Of a DNA stretch of 64,000 bases, positions 1 through 9,675 are shown piece after piece (the stretch's first letter is position 1; every line of letters starts with the position of its first letter). Under the pieces are notes generated by a model. The model searched no databases and had not been told where the DNA came from. It worked only from the letters and a program-made list of their open reading frames with translations. Origin of the DNA: Bradyrhizobium sp. BR 10289 (GTDB lineage Bacteria; Pseudomonadota; Alphaproteobacteria; Rhizobiales; Xanthobacteraceae); contig NZ_JACOFR010000001.1 in NCBI RefSeq assembly GCF_019455385.1, positions 496,001-560,000 of the forward strand, written 5' to 3'. A program made the position numbers and the translations under genes.

Positions 1-807
1 GGCATCCATGAAGGCGCAGGGGCCGTAATCGATGGTCTCGCCCGAGATGGAACTGTTGTCGGTGTTCATCACGCCGTGGATGAAGCCGACCAGCAGCCAG
101 CGCGCGATCAGCTCGGCCTGGCGCGCGACGATTGCGGCGAGCAGGGCGTGATAAGGCCGCTCGGCCTGGAGCAGGTCCGGATAATGGCGGGCGATGACGT
201 GTTCGGCGAGCCGGCGGATCGCCTCGGTGTCGCGGCGCACGGCAAAGAACTGGAAGGTGCCGACGCGGATGTGGCTGGAAGCGACGCGCGTCAGCACGGC
301 GCCAGGCAGCGCGGTCTCGCGGATGACATGCTCGCCGGTGACGACGGCGGCGAGCGAGCGGGTCGTCGGAATGCCCAGCGCAGACATGGCCTCGCTGACG
401 ATGTATTCGCGCAGCACCGGCCCGAGCGCGGCGCGGCCATCGCCGCGGCGGGAGAACGGCGTGGGGCCGCTGCCCTTGAGCTGGATGTCGCGGCGGACGC
501 CGTCCTTGTCGATGACCTCGCCGAGCAGGATCGCCCGGCCGTCGCCGAGCTGGGGCACGAACTGCCCGAACTGGTGGCCGGCATAGGCCATGGCGATCGG
601 ATCGGCGCCATCAGGAACCGTTTTACCGGCCAGGATTTCAGCCCCCTCCGGGGTTTCCAGCAGGTCCGGATCGAGCCCGAGCTGGACCGCCAGGGGGCGG
701 TTCAGCTTGATCAGCCGGGGGGCGGCGACAGGCGTCGGCGCAACGCGGGCAAAGAAGCTGTCCGGCAGGGCCGAATAGGAGTTCTGGAAGGGGAAATGGA
801 CCGTCAT
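1..807 (-). CDS. selO: SelO (YdiU/UPF0061) pseudokinase AMPylase, N-terminal part, cut by window edge
   Basis: Reading the minus strand from ATG at 807 gives 269 codons open to the window edge. The start [20 protein letters not shown], the segment [17 protein letters not shown] and the late segment [20 protein letters not shown] are hallmark SelO blocks (nucleotide-binding and metal-binding loops). SelO proteins have a kinase fold but transfer AMP to Ser/Thr/Tyr of target proteins and are linked to redox stress. About half of the usual length of roughly 490 residues is present; the C-terminus lies beyond base 1. It is divergent from aspS with 195 bp between the two starts. Confidence 0.93.
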   Translation of the reverse strand, partial: MTVHFPFQNSYSALPDSFFARVAPTPVAAPRLIKLNRPLAVQLGLDPDLLETPEGAEILAGKTVPDGADPIAMAYAGHQFGQFVPQLGDGRAILLGEVIDKDGVRRDIQLKGSGPTPFSRRGDGRAALGPVLREYIVSEAMSALGIPTTRSLAAVVTGEHVIRETALPGAVLTRVASSHIRVGTFQFFAVRRDTEAIRRLAEHVIARHYPDLLQAERPYHALLAAIVARQAELIARWLLVGFIHGVMNTDNSSISGETIDYGPCAFMDA

Positions 808-1002
808 GGCCTCAAGATAGGGCTGGAACGGCTGATGGCAAAGGCTCCAGCCCGAATTGGCCAAAAATGGGCGTCCTGGGGCGAAATCGGGCCGTTCCCT
901 TGGTTGCCGCCCCCGGTCTCCCGGGGTAAACCCTGCCGCAACGTCGGACCGGCCGTTACGGTCGTCCGATTCGACCCCTCCGACATTGATTTTGGGACGA
1001 CC

Positions 1003-2775
1003 ATGCATCGCTACCGGTCACATACATGCGGCGCGCTCCGCGAGAGCAACATCGGCGAGACCATCCGCCTTTCTGGCTGGGTCCATCGCGTGCGCGACCA
1101 TGGCGGCGTGCTGTTCATCGATTTGCGCGACCATTACGGTCTGACCCAATGCGTGGTCGATCCGGACTCGCCGGCGTTCTCGCTGGCCGAAAAGCTGCGC
1201 TCGGAATTCGTGGTCAAGATGGACGGCAAGGTCCGTCGCCGTCCCGAAGGCACCGACAATGACGATCTGCCGACCGGCAAGGTCGAGGTTTATGTCAGCG
1301 AGATCGAAGTGCTGGGGCCTGCCGGCGACCTGCCGCTGCCCGTGTTCGGCGACCAGGAATATCCCGAAGACATCCGCCTGAAGTACCGCTTCCTCGATCT
1401 GCGCCGCGAAAAGCTGCACCAGAACATCATGACCCGCGTCGAGATCATCAAGTCGATGCGCCGGCGCATGGAGGGGCAGGGCTTCTTCGAGTTCAACACC
1501 CCGATCCTGACCGCGTCCTCGCCGGAAGGCGCGCGCGACTTCCTGGTGCCCTCGCGCATCCATCCCGGCAAGTTCTATGCGCTGCCGCAGGCGCCGCAGC
1601 AGTACAAGCAGCTCTTGATGATGTCGGGCTTCGACCGCTACTTCCAGATCGCGCCGTGTTTCCGCGATGAGGACCCGCGCGCCGATCGCCTGCCCGGCGA
1701 GTTCTACCAGCTCGACGTCGAGATGAGCTTTGTCACGCAGGAAGACGTGTTCGCGGCGATGGAGCCGGTCATCACTGGCGTGTTCGAGGAATTCGCCAAG
1801 GGCAAGCCGGTGACGAAGAACTGGCGCCGCATTCCGTTCGCCGAGGCGCTGCGCAAGTACGGCAGCGATAAGCCGGATTTGCGCAACCCGATCGAGATGC
1901 AGGATGTCTCCGAGCATTTCCGTGGCTCCGGTTTCAAGGTCTTTGCGCGCATGCTCGAAGATCCCAAGAACCAGGTCTGGGCCATTCCGGCCCCGGGCGG
2001 CGGCAGCCGCGCGTTCTGCGACCGCATGAATTCGTGGGCACAGGGCGAAGGCCAGCCCGGCCTCGGCTACATCATGTGGCGCGAGGGCGGCGAGGGCGCG
2101 GGACCCCTTGCGAACAACATCGGGCCCGAGCGCACCGCGGCGATCCGCGCGCAGATCGGCACCAAGGAGGGCGATGCCGCCTTCTTCGTCGCCGGCGATC
2201 CCGACAAGTTCTGGAAGTTTTCGGGCCTCGCCCGCAACAAGGTCGGCGAGGAATTGAACCTCACCGACAAGGAGCGGTTCGAGCTCGCCTGGATCGTCGA
2301 CTTCCCGATGTACGAGTACAATGAGGACGACAAGAAGGTCGACTTCTCGCACAACCCGTTCTCGATGCCGCAGGGCGGCCTCGACGCGCTGAAGTCCCAG
2401 GATCCGCTGACCATCAAGGCGTTCCAGTACGACATCTGCTGCAACGGTTACGAGATCGCCTCGGGCGGCATCCGCAACCACGTGCCGGAAGCCATGGTGA
2501 AGGCGTTCGAGATCGCAGGCTATGGCGAGCAGGAAGTGGTCGAGCGTTTTGGTGGCATGTACCGCGCCTTCCAGTACGGCGCGCCGCCGCATGGCGGCAT
2601 GGCCGCCGGCGTCGACCGCATCGTGATGCTGCTCTGTGGCACCACTAATCTGCGCGAGATCTCGCTGTTCCCGATGAACCAGCAGGCCATGGACTTGCTG
2701 ATGGGCGCGCCGTCGGAAGCCACGACCAAGCAGCTCCGCGAACTGCACATCCGGGTGAACCTGCCGCAGAAGTGA
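1003..2775 (+). CDS. aspS: Aspartyl-tRNA synthetase
   Basis: A 590-residue class II synthetase that charges tRNA with aspartate in the cytoplasm. The N-terminal OB-fold anticodon-binding domain (about residues 1-110) starts [20 protein letters not shown]. The catalytic core carries the motif 2 signature [10 protein letters not shown], and motif 3 appears as [13 protein letters not shown] near the C-terminus, with the bacterial GAD insert between. The open frame extends far upstream to base 76, but that part is antisense to selO; ATG 1003 is chosen because the conserved family start begins there. Alphaproteobacterial AspRS is usually non-discriminating and works with GatCAB; that is family knowledge, not seen here. 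A family A repeat follows the stop directly. Confidence 0.97.
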   Translation: MHRYRSHTCGALRESNIGETIRLSGWVHRVRDHGGVLFIDLRDHYGLTQCVVDPDSPAFSLAEKLRSEFVVKMDGKVRRRPEGTDNDDLPTGKVEVYVSEIEVLGPAGDLPLPVFGDQEYPEDIRLKYRFLDLRREKLHQNIMTRVEIIKSMRRRMEGQGFFEFNTPILTASSPEGARDFLVPSRIHPGKFYALPQAPQQYKQLLMMSGFDRYFQIAPCFRDEDPRADRLPGEFYQLDVEMSFVTQEDVFAAMEPVITGVFEEFAKGKPVTKNWRRIPFAEALRKYGSDKPDLRNPIEMQDVSEHFRGSGFKVFARMLEDPKNQVWAIPAPGGGSRAFCDRMNSWAQGEGQPGLGYIMWREGGEGAGPLANNIGPERTAAIRAQIGTKEGDAAFFVAGDPDKFWKFSGLARNKVGEELNLTDKERFELAWIVDFPMYEYNEDDKKVDFSHNPFSMPQGGLDALKSQDPLTIKAFQYDICCNGYEIASGGIRNHVPEAMVKAFEIAGYGEQEVVERFGGMYRAFQYGAPPHGGMAAGVDRIVMLLCGTTNLREISLFPMNQQAMDLLMGAPSEATTKQLRELHIRVNLPQK

Positions 2776-2777
2776 TC

Positions 2778-2945
2778 TCGTGCCCCGGACGCCATCAGCG
2801 CGTTTACGCGCGTCTTCGACGCGCTATGGCAGCGCGAAGCGGTGCGCTGCAGAGCCGGGGCCCATGCATCTCCGTGCTCAGCAGCTTCCCTGGGTCCCGG
2901 CTCTGCGCAGCAGCGTTTCACGCTGCAGCGCGTCCGGGACACGAA
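2778..2945. repeat. Dispersed palindromic repeat, family A copy 1
   Basis: About 168 bp between aspS and the next gene, bounded by inverted ends (TGCCCCGGACGC at the left, GCGTCCGGGACA at the right) and with an inner pair AGCCGGGGCCCA / TGGGTCCCGGCT. The same plan recurs at 25345-25485 and, inverted, at 56762-56895. It can fold into a long GC-rich hairpin and sits directly after a stop codon, so it may serve as a 3' end or terminator-like structure. Confidence 0.8.
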
Positions 2946-2961
2946 ATCGCTAATCCTCGCT

Positions 2962-4923
2962 CTACAGCCCCGTCGACGCCTCGATCCTGAACTGGGCCAG
3001 CGCGACGATCGGCTCGTAGTTCAGGACATCCATCAGCTGAAGCACCGGCACCTTGCCGAGCGGCGTCAGCTTGATCGTCAGCGTCTGCCCTGACGTCGCG
3101 ACGAAGTCGGCCAGCGCATCGGCTGCCGCCTTGGCATCGAGATTGGTGGCCGCGACCTTCTCACCCTGCGCCCTGATCATCGCGACGATGGCGCTGCGCG
3201 CGGCGTCGCGGCTGACATTCTGCATGCGCGAGAACTGCGCCACCACGAGATCGACGACGCCTCTGTCCCGCAAGGATAGCTCGATCGCGCCGGTCTCGAT
3301 CTGCGCGGCCTCTGCCATCGCCTGCGCCGCATCGAGCGAGAACACGCTGCGCGGCACGTTGGCGAGCGCGAGACGGACCTGGGCCCTCGCGAGATTGCCG
3401 AGATCGATCGTCGTCGGCGTCAGCGCGAACGCGCCCGATGATTCCGTCCACGCCGCGCCGAGATCGAGATCGATCGCGAGCTTGTCGAGGCCGGCCATGG
3501 TCAGTGCCTGCTGCGCCGGACTGGAGGGGTCCACCGGCGTGACCATCTTCACGACCAGATTGGCTTTGCTCGGGATTGATCCGACCAGCTGGCCCCAGTT
3601 CAGGCTGATCGTGTCGATGGTGACGAGCTGCCGCGTGTTCTTGAAAGGCGAGACCACACCCTTGATCTCGGCGCCTTCGAGCACCCGGAACAGGCCCACC
3701 ATCTGATCGGGCGAGGGCGGCTGCCCGGGATTGCTGAGGCTTGATGCCCAGCGCATTAGATTCGGCATGTTGAAGGCTTTGAGCGCGAAGCGCTCCATCT
3801 TGAACTGGCCCTGCGGCGAGGGGGCATCGACGCCTTCGATCGCGAATTCGCCCTGCCGGTAGCGGATCGCATTGATCTTTCCGGTCCCCTGCGGTGTGCC
3901 GATCGAGATCTTGCCGATCTCGGCCTTGCCGATGCGAAGACCTTCATAGAATCCGGCGACCTTCTCCATCAGCTCGCGCGTCTGCGCCGGCGTTGGCGGG
4001 GCCGAGTTATCCTGCGGCAGCATGGCAAATATCTCGAGCAGATGCAGTTTGGACGGCTGCACCTCGATGTCGGCCATGGCGAAGCCGTCGATATCCATGC
4101 GCAGTCCCTGCGCCGACTTCAGCAAATAGGGGCCGGTTGAGATTTGCCGGTAGACCCGGCGGTAGCTGTCGTCACCGCTCGTCTGCGGATCGAGCGCGGC
4201 GAGGATCGGGGTCGAGTCGAAATCGTTGATGACGATGGCGGAGATCTCGCCGGTCAGCCTTTCCGCCTTGCCCGGCTGCGGAACGTTGATCGTGAAGGTG
4301 GCGCGATCCATCTTCATCGCATCGACCTTTCCACTGTCGAGCTTTTGGAGCGCGAGTCCGGAATAGATCACTTCACCGCTGCCGCCCTTGTTGCCGGCGT
4401 CGAGATCGATGGTGACGGACGGCACCGTCACGGAGGTCGCGGTCACGCGCGCGAACTGGTCGAGCACAAACCGGTACATGTCGATGAAAGAGCCGGATGC
4501 CGGCGCGCTTTGAATCTGAAGAGGACCGACGTAGTCGCGCAGCGTCATCTGCGGGATCTTGTAGGCCACTTTGAGCTTGGCGGGGCCGAACTCGTCCACA
4601 GCGACCTCGCCACCCGAGATCTCGATGCTGTCAGCGGCAAAGCGCGTCTCGTCGACCCGGCGGACACCGGTGCTCTTGAAGGCGTTGATCTTGACGTGCC
4701 CCTGGCTGCCGGGATCGACCGCAATGTCCTCGACCGTCAGGGTCCGGCTCGACAGCTCGAAGGTGACCTTGCCGTGGCTCGCTTTGCTGCCGCCGGCGCG
4801 AAGCCGCTCGAACGCCGCCTCGACCTCGCTCGTCGCCCGGTGCTGGACATAGAGGTTGAAGCCGAACCATCCGCCCGCGGCGAGCACGGCTGCTACGACG
4901 AGGCCGATCAGGACACGCTTCAT
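2962..4923 (-). CDS. Large membrane-anchored envelope protein of unknown function
   Basis: 653 residues from ATG 4923, which has GGAGCTGGGA just upstream. The open frame continues to 5058, but the sequence MKRVLIGLVVAAVLAAGGWF is a clear N-terminal signal anchor and marks the real start. The rest is predicted periplasmic: many short hydrophilic/hydrophobic alternations such as GKVTFELSSRTLTVEDIAVD and a late helical part near residue 580 (DAAQAMAEAAQIETGAIELS). The general look (one N-terminal anchor, long beta-rich body) resembles DUF945 or AsmA-like envelope proteins, but I cannot assign a family. It is divergent from maeB. Confidence 0.75.
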   Translation of the reverse strand: MKRVLIGLVVAAVLAAGGWFGFNLYVQHRATSEVEAAFERLRAGGSKASHGKVTFELSSRTLTVEDIAVDPGSQGHVKINAFKSTGVRRVDETRFAADSIEISGGEVAVDEFGPAKLKVAYKIPQMTLRDYVGPLQIQSAPASGSFIDMYRFVLDQFARVTATSVTVPSVTIDLDAGNKGGSGEVIYSGLALQKLDSGKVDAMKMDRATFTINVPQPGKAERLTGEISAIVINDFDSTPILAALDPQTSGDDSYRRVYRQISTGPYLLKSAQGLRMDIDGFAMADIEVQPSKLHLLEIFAMLPQDNSAPPTPAQTRELMEKVAGFYEGLRIGKAEIGKISIGTPQGTGKINAIRYRQGEFAIEGVDAPSPQGQFKMERFALKAFNMPNLMRWASSLSNPGQPPSPDQMVGLFRVLEGAEIKGVVSPFKNTRQLVTIDTISLNWGQLVGSIPSKANLVVKMVTPVDPSSPAQQALTMAGLDKLAIDLDLGAAWTESSGAFALTPTTIDLGNLARAQVRLALANVPRSVFSLDAAQAMAEAAQIETGAIELSLRDRGVVDLVVAQFSRMQNVSRDAARSAIVAMIRAQGEKVAATNLDAKAAADALADFVATSGQTLTIKLTPLGKVPVLQLMDVLNYEPIVALAQFRIEASTGL

Positions 4924-5169
4924 TCCCAGCTCCAGTTGCCCGTTTTGCACTGCGCAACCTGCCATATTCGGGAAACGCCGCGCGGTCCAGGGAAAGCTAA
5001 CGCTATCAGATATTTGAAGGTGAGCCCTGTTGATGGGGCCGCAATCGGATGTTGCCACCGGGCCTTCGGCCGTGCTTCATCCGGTTTCCATGACCCGGAA
5101 ATACCATCCGCTTGGATGGCCGCTCCGGATGAGGCATTTTGAGGCCGGTAAAGCGAGGCAAGAGACCGC

Positions 5170-7479
5170 ATGTCGTCCTATTCTGATGATCTCCACCAGG
5201 CGGCGCTGGCCTACCATCGTCTGCCGCGCCCCGGAAAGCTCGAGATCCAGGCGAGCAAGCCGCTTGCCAACCAGCGCGACCTCGCACTTGCCTATTCTCC
5301 GGGCGTTGCGGCTGCCTGTACCGAGATCGCCAAGAACCCGGCCGAGGCCGCGACGCTGACTACCCGCGCCAATCTGGTCGCCGTGGTCTCGAACGGCACC
5401 GCGGTGCTCGGCCTCGGCAATATCGGCCCGCTGGCCTCCAAGCCGGTGATGGAGGGCAAGGCGGTCCTGTTCAAGAAATTCGCCGGCATCGACGTGTTCG
5501 ACATCGAGATCGCTGCCGACACCATCGATCGCGTGGTCGAGACGGTGGCGGCGCTCGAGCCGACCTTCGGCGGCATCAATCTCGAGGACATCCGCGGACC
5601 GGAATGTTTCGAGATCGAGGCGCAGCTGAAGGAGCGCATGAAGATCCCGGTGTTCCATGACGACCAGCACGGCACCGCCATCATTGTCGCCGCCGCCATC
5701 ACCAACGGCCTCCGGCTGAACGGCAAGAAGCTGTCCGAGGTCAAGATCGTGGCGTCGGGGGCAGGGGCCGCTGCGATCGCGACGCTCAATCTTCTGGTGT
5801 CGATGGGCGCGCAGCGCAAGAACATCTGGGTTTGCGACATCGACGGCCTCGTGCACGAGGGGCGCAACACCACGATGGACCGCTGGAAGGCGGTCTATGC
5901 GCAGAAGACCGACAAACGCACGCTCGGTGACGTCATCGGCGGCGCCGACATCTTCATCGGCCTGTCGGCACCGGGCGTGCTCAAGCCCGAGATGGCGAAG
6001 GCGATGGGCGACAAACCGCTGATCATGGCGCTGGCCAATCCGACGCCCGAGATCATGCCGGAAGAGGCGCGAAAAGTGCGCCCCGACGCCATGATCTGCA
6101 CGGGCCGCTCCGACTATCCGAACCAGGTCAACAACGTCCTCTGCTTCCCCTTCATCTTCCGCGGCGCGCTCGATGTCGGCGCCAGCGCCATCAACGAGGA
6201 GATGAAGCACGCCGCCGTTGAGGCCATCGCGCAGCTCGCGCGCGAGGCGCCGTCCGATGCCGTCGCGCAGGGCTTTGATACCGGCGAGGCCCAAGGCTTC
6301 GGCCCGGGCTCGCTGATCCCCAGCCCCTTTGATCCCAGGTTGATTCTCCGCATCGCGCCGGCGGTGGCGAAGGCTGCAATGGAATCGGGCGTTGCAACGC
6401 GCCCCATCACCAATTTCGACGAATACACCGCACTGCTCGAGCGTTTCGCTTTCCGTTCCGGCCTCGTCATGAAGCCGATGTTCGCCAAGGCCAAGACCCA
6501 GCCGGTGCGCGTGATCTACGCCGAAGGCGAGGACGAGCGCGTGCTGCGCGCCACGCAGGTGGTGCTGGAGGAGAAGCTGGCGATGCCGATCCTGGTCGGC
6601 CGGCCCTCCGTGGTCGAGGCGCGCATCAAGCGCTTCGGCTTGTCGATCAAGGCCGGCAAGGATTTTGACCTCGTCAATCCCGAGGACGATCCGCGCTACC
6701 GCTCCTACGTGCAGTCCTATGTCGAGCTCGCCGGCCGCCGCGGCGTGACGCCGGACGCGGCGCGCACGGTGGTGCGCACCAACAACACTGTCATCGCGGC
6801 GCTCGCGGTGACGCGCGGGGAGGCCGATGCCATGCTCTGCGGCGTCGAGGGCCGCTACATGCATCATCTGCGTCATGTCCGCGAGATCGTCGGTTTCACG
6901 CCCGGAATCAGCGACTATGCGGCGCTGGCACTGCTGATCACCAGCAAGGGCGCGTTCTTCATCGCCGACACGCAGGTGCGCCCCAATCCGAGCGCGGAAG
7001 AGCTCGCCGAGATCGCCTCGCTCGCCGCGGTCCACGTCCAGCGCTTCAACATCAAGCCGAAGATCGCCTTCGTCTCGCATTCGGATTTCGGCAGCTACGA
7101 TACGGACTCCTCGCGCAAGATGCGCCGGGCGACCCAGCTCTTGAAGGAGAAGCATCCGGAGATCGAGGCCGACGGCGAGATGCAGGGCGACACGGCACTT
7201 TCGGCCGCTGCGCGAAGGATGGTGCTGCCGCACTCCAAGCTGGAGGGTGAGGCCAACATTCTCATCATGCCGACGCTGGACACCGCCAACGTCGCCTACC
7301 AGATGATCAAGTCGCTGGCCGACGCGCTGCCCGTCGGCCCGATCCTGATCGGCCCGGCGCGGCCGGCGCACATCCTGACGCCCTCGGTGACGGCGCGCGG
7401 CATCCTCAACATGACCGCCGTCGCGGTGGTGGAAGCCCAGGAGCGCGCCTCGCGCCAGCAGCCGACCTTGTTCACGTAG
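5170..7479 (+). CDS. maeB: NADP-dependent malic enzyme with C-terminal phosphotransacetylase-like domain
   Basis: 769 residues. It oxidatively decarboxylates malate to pyruvate with NADP reduction. The malic domain (about 1-430) shows [14 protein letters not shown], a NAD-binding stretch [16 protein letters not shown] and [15 protein letters not shown]. The C-terminal part (about 440-769) is a phosphotransacetylase-like domain ([40 protein letters not shown]), thought to regulate rather than catalyse in MaeB-type enzymes. The length matches this hybrid class. The start is preceded by a weak purine-rich stretch (GCGAGGCAAGAG). In rhizobia such enzymes supply pyruvate for growth on C4-dicarboxylates. 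Followed by a family B repeat. Confidence 0.95.
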   Translation: MSSYSDDLHQAALAYHRLPRPGKLEIQASKPLANQRDLALAYSPGVAAACTEIAKNPAEAATLTTRANLVAVVSNGTAVLGLGNIGPLASKPVMEGKAVLFKKFAGIDVFDIEIAADTIDRVVETVAALEPTFGGINLEDIRGPECFEIEAQLKERMKIPVFHDDQHGTAIIVAAAITNGLRLNGKKLSEVKIVASGAGAAAIATLNLLVSMGAQRKNIWVCDIDGLVHEGRNTTMDRWKAVYAQKTDKRTLGDVIGGADIFIGLSAPGVLKPEMAKAMGDKPLIMALANPTPEIMPEEARKVRPDAMICTGRSDYPNQVNNVLCFPFIFRGALDVGASAINEEMKHAAVEAIAQLAREAPSDAVAQGFDTGEAQGFGPGSLIPSPFDPRLILRIAPAVAKAAMESGVATRPITNFDEYTALLERFAFRSGLVMKPMFAKAKTQPVRVIYAEGEDERVLRATQVVLEEKLAMPILVGRPSVVEARIKRFGLSIKAGKDFDLVNPEDDPRYRSYVQSYVELAGRRGVTPDAARTVVRTNNTVIAALAVTRGEADAMLCGVEGRYMHHLRHVREIVGFTPGISDYAALALLITSKGAFFIADTQVRPNPSAEELAEIASLAAVHVQRFNIKPKIAFVSHSDFGSYDTDSSRKMRRATQLLKEKHPEIEADGEMQGDTALSAAARRMVLPHSKLEGEANILIMPTLDTANVAYQMIKSLADALPVGPILIGPARPAHILTPSVTARGILNMTAVAVVEAQERASRQQPTLFT

Positions 7480-7495
7480 ACGGCAAGCTTCTTCG

Positions 7496-7636
7496 CCTCT
7501 CCCCGCGTGCGGGGAGAGGCCGGAATTTGCGGGAGCAAATTCCGGGTGAGGGGGACTCTCCGCGAGTCCGTCTCACACCGTGATTGCGGAAGCAGCCCCT
7601 CACCCCAACCCTCTCCCCGTAAGAACGGGCGAGGGA
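7496..7636. repeat. Dispersed palindromic repeat, family B copy 1
   Basis: Occupies most of the 302 bp gap after maeB. It starts with the hairpin CTCTCCCCGCGTGCGGGGAG, then GGAATTTGC/GCAAATTCC, then GGTGAGGGG, and ends with CCCCTCACCC and CTCTCCCC-like stretches in mirrored order. A second copy with the same order of blocks is at 51746-51897. The remaining bases up to 7781 show no gene. Confidence 0.75.
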
Positions 7637-7781
7637 ACGGACCGCCCGAGTCTCACAGTCTCAATATTTTCAAAAGAGTTTCTCCATTTCCCCGTTTGTA
7701 AACCGGCGCACGACTCTCCATAATCCCTTGGGGCTTTCGTCAAAATTCCGGTTTCAAAAAGCCTGAGCCAAGAGGCCTTTC

Positions 7782-8234
7782 ATGCCAGCGTTCGTGACTT
7801 TCGGGCGGATCCTGTTCGCCGTGCTGTTCATCTACACGGGCGCGATCAAGTTCTTCCCACTTCAGGCGACCGCCGATTTCATCGCTGGCAAGATCGTGGT
7901 GCCCGATGCGATCGCGCCCTACGCGAAGCAGATCGAGACGGCGACGGCGATGACCACCCCGCAGCTGCTCGCGATCGCGCTCGGTGGGCTCGAAATTCTC
8001 GCCGGGCTGATGATCGCACTGAACTTCGGCGCGCGCTTCTTTGCGTTGCTGATGATCATTTACATCGCAGCCTCGACCGTCCTGTTCTCCGATTTCTGGA
8101 ATCAGGCCGCGCCCGACAATGCCGGGATGGTGGTCGACGCGCTGAAGAATCTCGCGATCATCGGCGCGCTGTTCATGATCATGGGCTACGGCCGCGCCAC
8201 GCGCTCGGCCGAGACGGCCTACGGCGACGTGTAG
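7782..8234 (+). CDS. DoxX family membrane protein
   Basis: 150 residues with four predicted membrane helices: FVTFGRILFAVLFIYTGAIK, LLAIALGGLEILAGLMIAL, FFALLMIIYIAASTVLF and LKNLAIIGALFMIMGYG. The first helix motif GRILFAVLFIYTG and the later GGLEILAGL are typical of the DoxX superfamily, inner-membrane proteins related to quinol oxidase subunit DoxD and often linked to redox or thiosulfate metabolism. The substrate is unknown. It stands alone, converging on the AraC gene with a 14 bp gap. Confidence 0.88.
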   Translation: MPAFVTFGRILFAVLFIYTGAIKFFPLQATADFIAGKIVVPDAIAPYAKQIETATAMTTPQLLAIALGGLEILAGLMIALNFGARFFALLMIIYIAASTVLFSDFWNQAAPDNAGMVVDALKNLAIIGALFMIMGYGRATRSAETAYGDV

Positions 8235-8248
8235 GATCCTGTCGGGTC

Positions 8249-9364
8249 TCAAACCAGGCGGGGCGGCGCGATCTCGCGCATCCATCTGGAAATCGTCGCG
8301 CTGTTCGCCTCGTCGTTGCCGCGCTGAGCGCCGAGCAATGCGGCCTCGCGTGCGGCGCGCGGCGTGATGCCATAGGCGGCCTTGAAGGAGCGCGTGAAAT
8401 GCGCATCGGTGCCGAGCTGCCAGCGCCATGCGACCTCGCTGATCCTGAGGCTGCGCGCATCCGAATGGGCGAGGTCGAAGAAGGCGCGGTGCAGCCGGCG
8501 GCTGCGGATGTAATCGGCGATGCCGCCGACCGGGGCGAACAACCGGTACAGCGAGGCCCGTGACAGGCCGAAATGGGCCGCGACGGAACTGGCCGACAGA
8601 CTGTCGCTGCCAAGGCTGGCCTCGATGTGCCGGCGGATGTGCATCAGAGACGGTCCTGCGGTGGCGGGCTGGTCGGCCTCGGTCTCGACGCGCTCGAGCT
8701 CGTTGCGCAGGCATGCGGCGAGAAGCGAGACCGTGCCTTCGACCACCGACTGGCATTCGTCGAGCGTCATGCGCGGTGCAAACTGGAAGAGGGCGCTGAG
8801 GTGTCCCGCCAGCAGCCTCGCGATCACGCCGCTGCCCGGCAGCACGAGGCCGTGCAAATCGTCGACCCGCAACAGATGCGCTCCGAACATCGGGCGCGGC
8901 ACCACCAGCGTCACGTTCTCGAAGGCGGTCGCCCTGGTCTCCAGGGTCTGGGCAAGGTCGAACAGGCAGATGTCGCCGGCGCGTACCCGGACCGGCCGGG
9001 TGCCGGCGACGCCGTCAAAGCCGCCCGCCACATAGAGCTGGAGGATGACGTGGTCCACGCCACTGCGTGCAATCGTTTCGGCAGTACGGCGGAAGCGCTG
9101 GCCACTGGCCCGGCTCAGCCCGATCAGCACCGGCCCCATGGAATAGGAGCTGATGTCGGCACGGAATGGGCCGGGTTCGCCGACTGCCAACTCGTCAACG
9201 TCGAACAGCGTAGCGACGGCCTCGCGCCAAGCCGCGACATTCGCGTTTGTGTCCATGAGACTAGCCGTGAAGCCGAAGGCCGGCAGCAGGGATGAGACGG
9301 GGCTAGCATCGCCGGTCAGTCCGCCGGCGTCCTTCGGACATGTGGTCGTGCCGTCGTCGCTCAT
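8249..9364 (-). CDS. AraC family transcriptional regulator
   Basis: 371 residues from ATG 9364 (MSDDGTTTCPKDAGGLTGDA). The open frame runs further upstream, but that part looks non-coding; a shorter start at MDTNANVAAW (about 9256) is possible. The C-terminus is a double helix-turn-helix: LSASSVAAHFGLSRASLYRL and a second helix pair around ISEVAWRWQLGTDAHFTRSF. The N-terminal 200 residues resemble the AraC_binding_2 sensor found in regulators such as FeaR. The gene is divergent from the autotransporter (311 bp between starts), so that gene is the obvious candidate target; this is inference from layout. Confidence 0.88.
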   Translation of the reverse strand: MSDDGTTTCPKDAGGLTGDASPVSSLLPAFGFTASLMDTNANVAAWREAVATLFDVDELAVGEPGPFRADISSYSMGPVLIGLSRASGQRFRRTAETIARSGVDHVILQLYVAGGFDGVAGTRPVRVRAGDICLFDLAQTLETRATAFENVTLVVPRPMFGAHLLRVDDLHGLVLPGSGVIARLLAGHLSALFQFAPRMTLDECQSVVEGTVSLLAACLRNELERVETEADQPATAGPSLMHIRRHIEASLGSDSLSASSVAAHFGLSRASLYRLFAPVGGIADYIRSRRLHRAFFDLAHSDARSLRISEVAWRWQLGTDAHFTRSFKAAYGITPRAAREAALLGAQRGNDEANSATISRWMREIAPPRLV

Positions 9365-9675
9365 GGTGGCCGCAGGTGCGTCTCGATTGTCGTGCAGGGG
9401 GGCCGGGAAGCCGGTTCCGGGGTATAGGGCGATCTCCGGCGGAGGGAAAGCGGATCGTTTGTATACGAATCCTTGCGGTATCATGGGGTGCGCGGCGCCC
9501 GACCAGCGCTTGAGGTCGCAACCGCGATCACGCGGGCTTTTGCTCTTTTGTCTCAGTTTATTGATGCGGCGTTTCCAGGCCGCCCGCTCGTGTTGACGCC
9601 GCCTCAGGGAGGCCCGAAGAGCGCCCCGAGGCATAGCGCATCGGGGCATCGGGAGACCGGCCCTGCGACGGCACG
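9365..9675. promoter_or_regulatory. Shared intergenic region between araC-type gene and autotransporter
   Basis: 311 bp between two divergent starts. It must hold both promoters unless one gene lacks its own. I see no strong long palindrome and no clear -35/-10 pair; an A+T-richer patch lies around 9455-9480 (GATCGTTTGTATACGAATCC), with the small palindrome GTATAC. No additional gene is supported here. Confidence 0.4.

Noticed and set aside
1018..2748. 576-codon open frame antisense to aspS
   Set aside because: Mirror frame of a GC-rich gene; composition and lack of family features show it is a shadow of aspS.
5077..7371. 764-codon open frame antisense to maeB
   Set aside because: Long antisense frames are expected in high-GC DNA; product is rich in Arg/His/Asp with no domain, while maeB is certain.
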